Assembly: GCA_900549455.1 (NCBI GenBank)
Contig: UROM01000078.1
Coordinates: forward strand, 1 to 8,228
DNA length: 8,228 nucleotides
Direction: 5' to 3'
DNA from: an uncultured Collinsella sp.
GTDB lineage: Bacteria > Actinomycetota > Coriobacteriia > Coriobacteriales > Coriobacteriaceae
Shown: positions 5,877 to 8,228 of the stretch, one piece after another
Layout: each line of letters starts with the position of its first letter
How positions within the stretch are numbered: position 1 is the first letter of the stretch
Notes under the pieces: model-generated
Seen by the model: the letters and a program-made list of their open reading frames with translations, nothing else
Database searches by the model: none
What the model was told of the DNA's origin: nothing
Translations under genes and position numbers: made by a program

Positions 5877-6584
5877 CTACTCCCATTCCTGTTCGTAGAT
5901 GTTGAGCGACTTTACGTAGCGCCCCTGGGCGCCCATGATGTCGCGGACCAGGCGCAAAAAGAAGCTGATGCACGAGGTGTCAAAGCCATCCTGCAGGTCC
6001 TCCGGATGCACCGCGCCCGGCCCATCGAACGCCGTGTCACTCAGGCGCGCGATGTCATACAGATAGAGCTGTCCCGCCGTCAGCCAGACATCGTCGACGT
6101 AGGCGAGGCGCACCGCAATCGCGCCGTCGCTCCAATGCTCCTTTTGCACGATATGCGGGTCGTAGACATCAAAGCGACGGTCGGTGCGCGTATCCTTCAG
6201 CGCAGCCATGCCGTTCGCAGGATCCTTGTCCAAAATGCCAAAGCGCGAGAAATACTGCGTGTCGCGTACCTGCTCGAGCCGCTTGAGCGAGACAGGCGAA
6301 AGCGATGCCGGCGGCTCGTCAACATACAGCTCGAGCAGCGTCTTGCCATGGCGATAGGAGCGCTCGAAGAGCAGCCAATCGGTAAATGCCATGTTGTAAG
6401 CCATGATTTCGTTTTGGGAAGGCTCGGTGCGATAGCTGAGCCACGGGTCGACAATGATCTCAAACTGCTCGCGCGCCGGCTCCAAAAACTGAAACTTCCG
6501 TAGCATCCAAAAATGGGCCATGTCGGCAATATCGTTGCCGACGGCTTCAGCCAGATGTGCTCGGTCTAAAACGTGGTCAGTCAC
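5877..6584 (-). CDS. Protein of unknown function, 235 residues
   Basis: I do not recognise the family with confidence. The protein is soluble-looking, with no signal peptide or membrane helix, rich in acidic and aromatic residues. It has an N-terminal helical stretch (DMAHFWMLRKFQFLEPAREQ), a Trp/Phe-rich block (AFTDWLLFERSYRHGKTLLE) and a C-terminal half that looks beta-rich (AIAVRLAYVDDVWLTAGQLY). Cysteine is nearly absent (one, near the C terminus), and no catalytic motif stands out. The start is GTG at 6584, fixed by the Shine-Dalgarno GAGGAGG (6590-6596) at 5 nt; the ATG overlapping that site is followed at once by TGA in its own frame. Codon use is like the neighbours, so it is a real gene. 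It is transcribed towards array B and lies downstream of gltD on the same strand, but the 415-bp gap argues for its own promoter. Confidence 0.82.
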   Translation of the reverse strand: MTDHVLDRAHLAEAVGNDIADMAHFWMLRKFQFLEPAREQFEIIVDPWLSYRTEPSQNEIMAYNMAFTDWLLFERSYRHGKTLLELYVDEPPASLSPVSLKRLEQVRDTQYFSRFGILDKDPANGMAALKDTRTDRRFDVYDPHIVQKEHWSDGAIAVRLAYVDDVWLTAGQLYLYDIARLSDTAFDGPGAVHPEDLQDGFDTSCISFFLRLVRDIMGAQGRYVKSLNIYEQEWE

Positions 6585-6589
6585 GGCAT

Positions 6590-6631
6590 CCTCCTCAAAC
6601 TGATGAACCTCAATTTGAGCTTACGAGGAGG
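6590..6631 (-). promoter_or_regulatory. Leader hairpin that could mask the ribosome binding site
   Basis: In the - strand transcript CCTCCTC (from 6631-6625) can pair fully with the Shine-Dalgarno GAGGAGG (6596-6590) just upstream of the GTG start at 6584. A competing stem, CTCAAA (6618-6613) with TTTGAG (6599-6594), uses the first bases of the same site, and CTCAA/TTGAG can also pair locally. This could give two leader states, or could be chance similarity to purine-rich sequence. Folding by eye only. Confidence 0.4.
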
Positions 6632-6887
6632 GTGGGCAGCCACTGTTGGCACGGGCAAAATAGGCCTCCGGCTGCAAACCGGATGCTGACCAAACACTTG
6701 ACGGGATGCTTGACCGAAAATGCGCACCGCAACAAAACCGCAGGTAAACATAGACGGCCAACCCGCCCTTTTGAGCCAGATGCCCGCAGCAACCACAGAA
6801 ACAACAGGTGACCACAGCCCAAGAAGTCGACAAATGAACACCCGTACGTCGGCAAACGAACAAATCAGTCGCAAACCCGCAAGGAGT
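6632..6887. other. Intergenic stretch with no recognisable gene
   Basis: All frames here give low-complexity or Cys/Arg/Ser-rich translations without domain features, and none has a credible start with a ribosome binding site. A promoter for the 5877-6584 gene is expected here on the - strand, but I cannot point to convincing boxes. A small CCGG-CTGCAAA-CCGG hairpin lies near 6670. Confidence 0.5.
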
Positions 6888-6949
6888 GTCCCCGAATGCC
6901 GGCACATAAGGAACGTCCCCAACTGCCGGCACTTTGGGACGTTCCTTTT
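6888..6949 (+). repeat. Direct repeat plus perfect 12-bp hairpin with T-run
   Basis: Two near-identical 18-nt copies (GTCCCC...TGCCGGCAC) occupy 6888-6905 and 6915-6932. The second lies inside a perfect inverted repeat, AAGGAACGTCCC (6908-6919) and GGGACGTTCCTT (6936-6947), with TTTT at 6946-6949. It would terminate only + strand transcripts, yet both flanking genes are on the - strand, so it is better read as a palindromic intergenic repeat than as the gltD terminator. Confidence 0.7.
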
Positions 6950-6999
6950 GGGCCGGCCGTTGGGGACAGCCCTTGACGATTCAGCTGTGGACAGCCGCC

Positions 7000-8180
<1,181 letters not shown>

Positions 8181-8228
8181 CTGTCTCTTATACACATCTG
8201 ACGCTGCCGACGATCGCATAAGTGTAGA
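8181..8228 (-). other. Untrimmed Nextera i5-side sequencing adapter (artefact)
   Basis: This is not genomic. Positions 8181-8199 are the reverse-complemented mosaic end CTGTCTCTTATACACATCT, followed by GACGCTGCCGACGA (8200-8213), an 8-base i5 index position TCGCATAA (8214-8221; from memory the reverse complement of S522) and the start of the reverse-complemented P5 primer (GTGTAGA). Read on the - strand the adapter encodes the known artefact peptide SAASDVYKRQ. Confidence 0.98.

Noticed and set aside
5583..6503. + strand open frame beginning in array B
   Set aside because: It runs through palindromic repeats and then antisense to the 5877-6584 gene, with no ribosome site at its start.
6581..6932. 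Overlapping - strand open frames in the gap before gltD
   Set aside because: Cys/Ser/Arg-rich translations in several frames, with part of the sequence in direct repeats, no ribosome site and no recognisable domain.

Overview
This 8.2 kb window is one assembled contig or long read from a GC-rich Gram-positive actinobacterium. The strong G/C bias at third codon positions, the gene types and the dense short palindromic intergenic repeats (for example GGGGACAG...TTTGCACC and GACAAGGGGAC/GTCCCTTTGTC) point to a Coriobacteriia gut bacterium, most like Collinsella. That placement is from memory of such genomes, not from a search. Both ends are untrimmed Illumina Nextera adapter (1-48 and 8181-8228), so genuine DNA is about 49-8180 and both outermost genes are cut.

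Left part, + strand (49-2509): a copper-homeostasis cluster made of the C-terminal part of a CopA-type Cu+ P1B-ATPase, a 73-residue HMA-domain copper chaperone (CopZ-like) and a CsoR-family copper-sensing repressor. The chaperone would deliver Cu+ to the ATPase for export, and CsoR would derepress the cluster when copper binds. Both intergenic gaps are largely filled by long inverted repeats (1139-1237 and 1508-1574). A separate small membrane protein with a C-terminal zinc ribbon follows (2036-2509), closed by a clear terminator that can work in both directions (2532-2569).

Middle, - strand (2618-5839): a metal-dependent amidohydrolase (2618-3988), then an uncharacterised protein with an AbiEi-like/DUF559 architecture and a PD-(D/E)XK-type nuclease motif (4446-5516). 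Two arrays of four regularly spaced palindromic units each (4140-4437 and 5543-5839) bracket this gene almost exactly. Every unit is a 16-nt arm, a 25-nt centre and a 16-nt arm, repeated with a period of about 80 bp. The first three units and their spacers in one array correspond in order to those in the other, with an offset of 1402-1403 bp, so the gene lies between two diverged direct copies of one block. This is the most unusual structure in the window.

Right part, - strand (5877-8180): an unrecognised 235-residue protein with a GTG start and a strong Shine-Dalgarno that could be masked by a leader hairpin, a 415-bp gap containing a palindromic repeat (6888-6949), and the C-terminal four fifths or so of the glutamate synthase small subunit GltD (nitrogen assimilation), cut by the right contig end.
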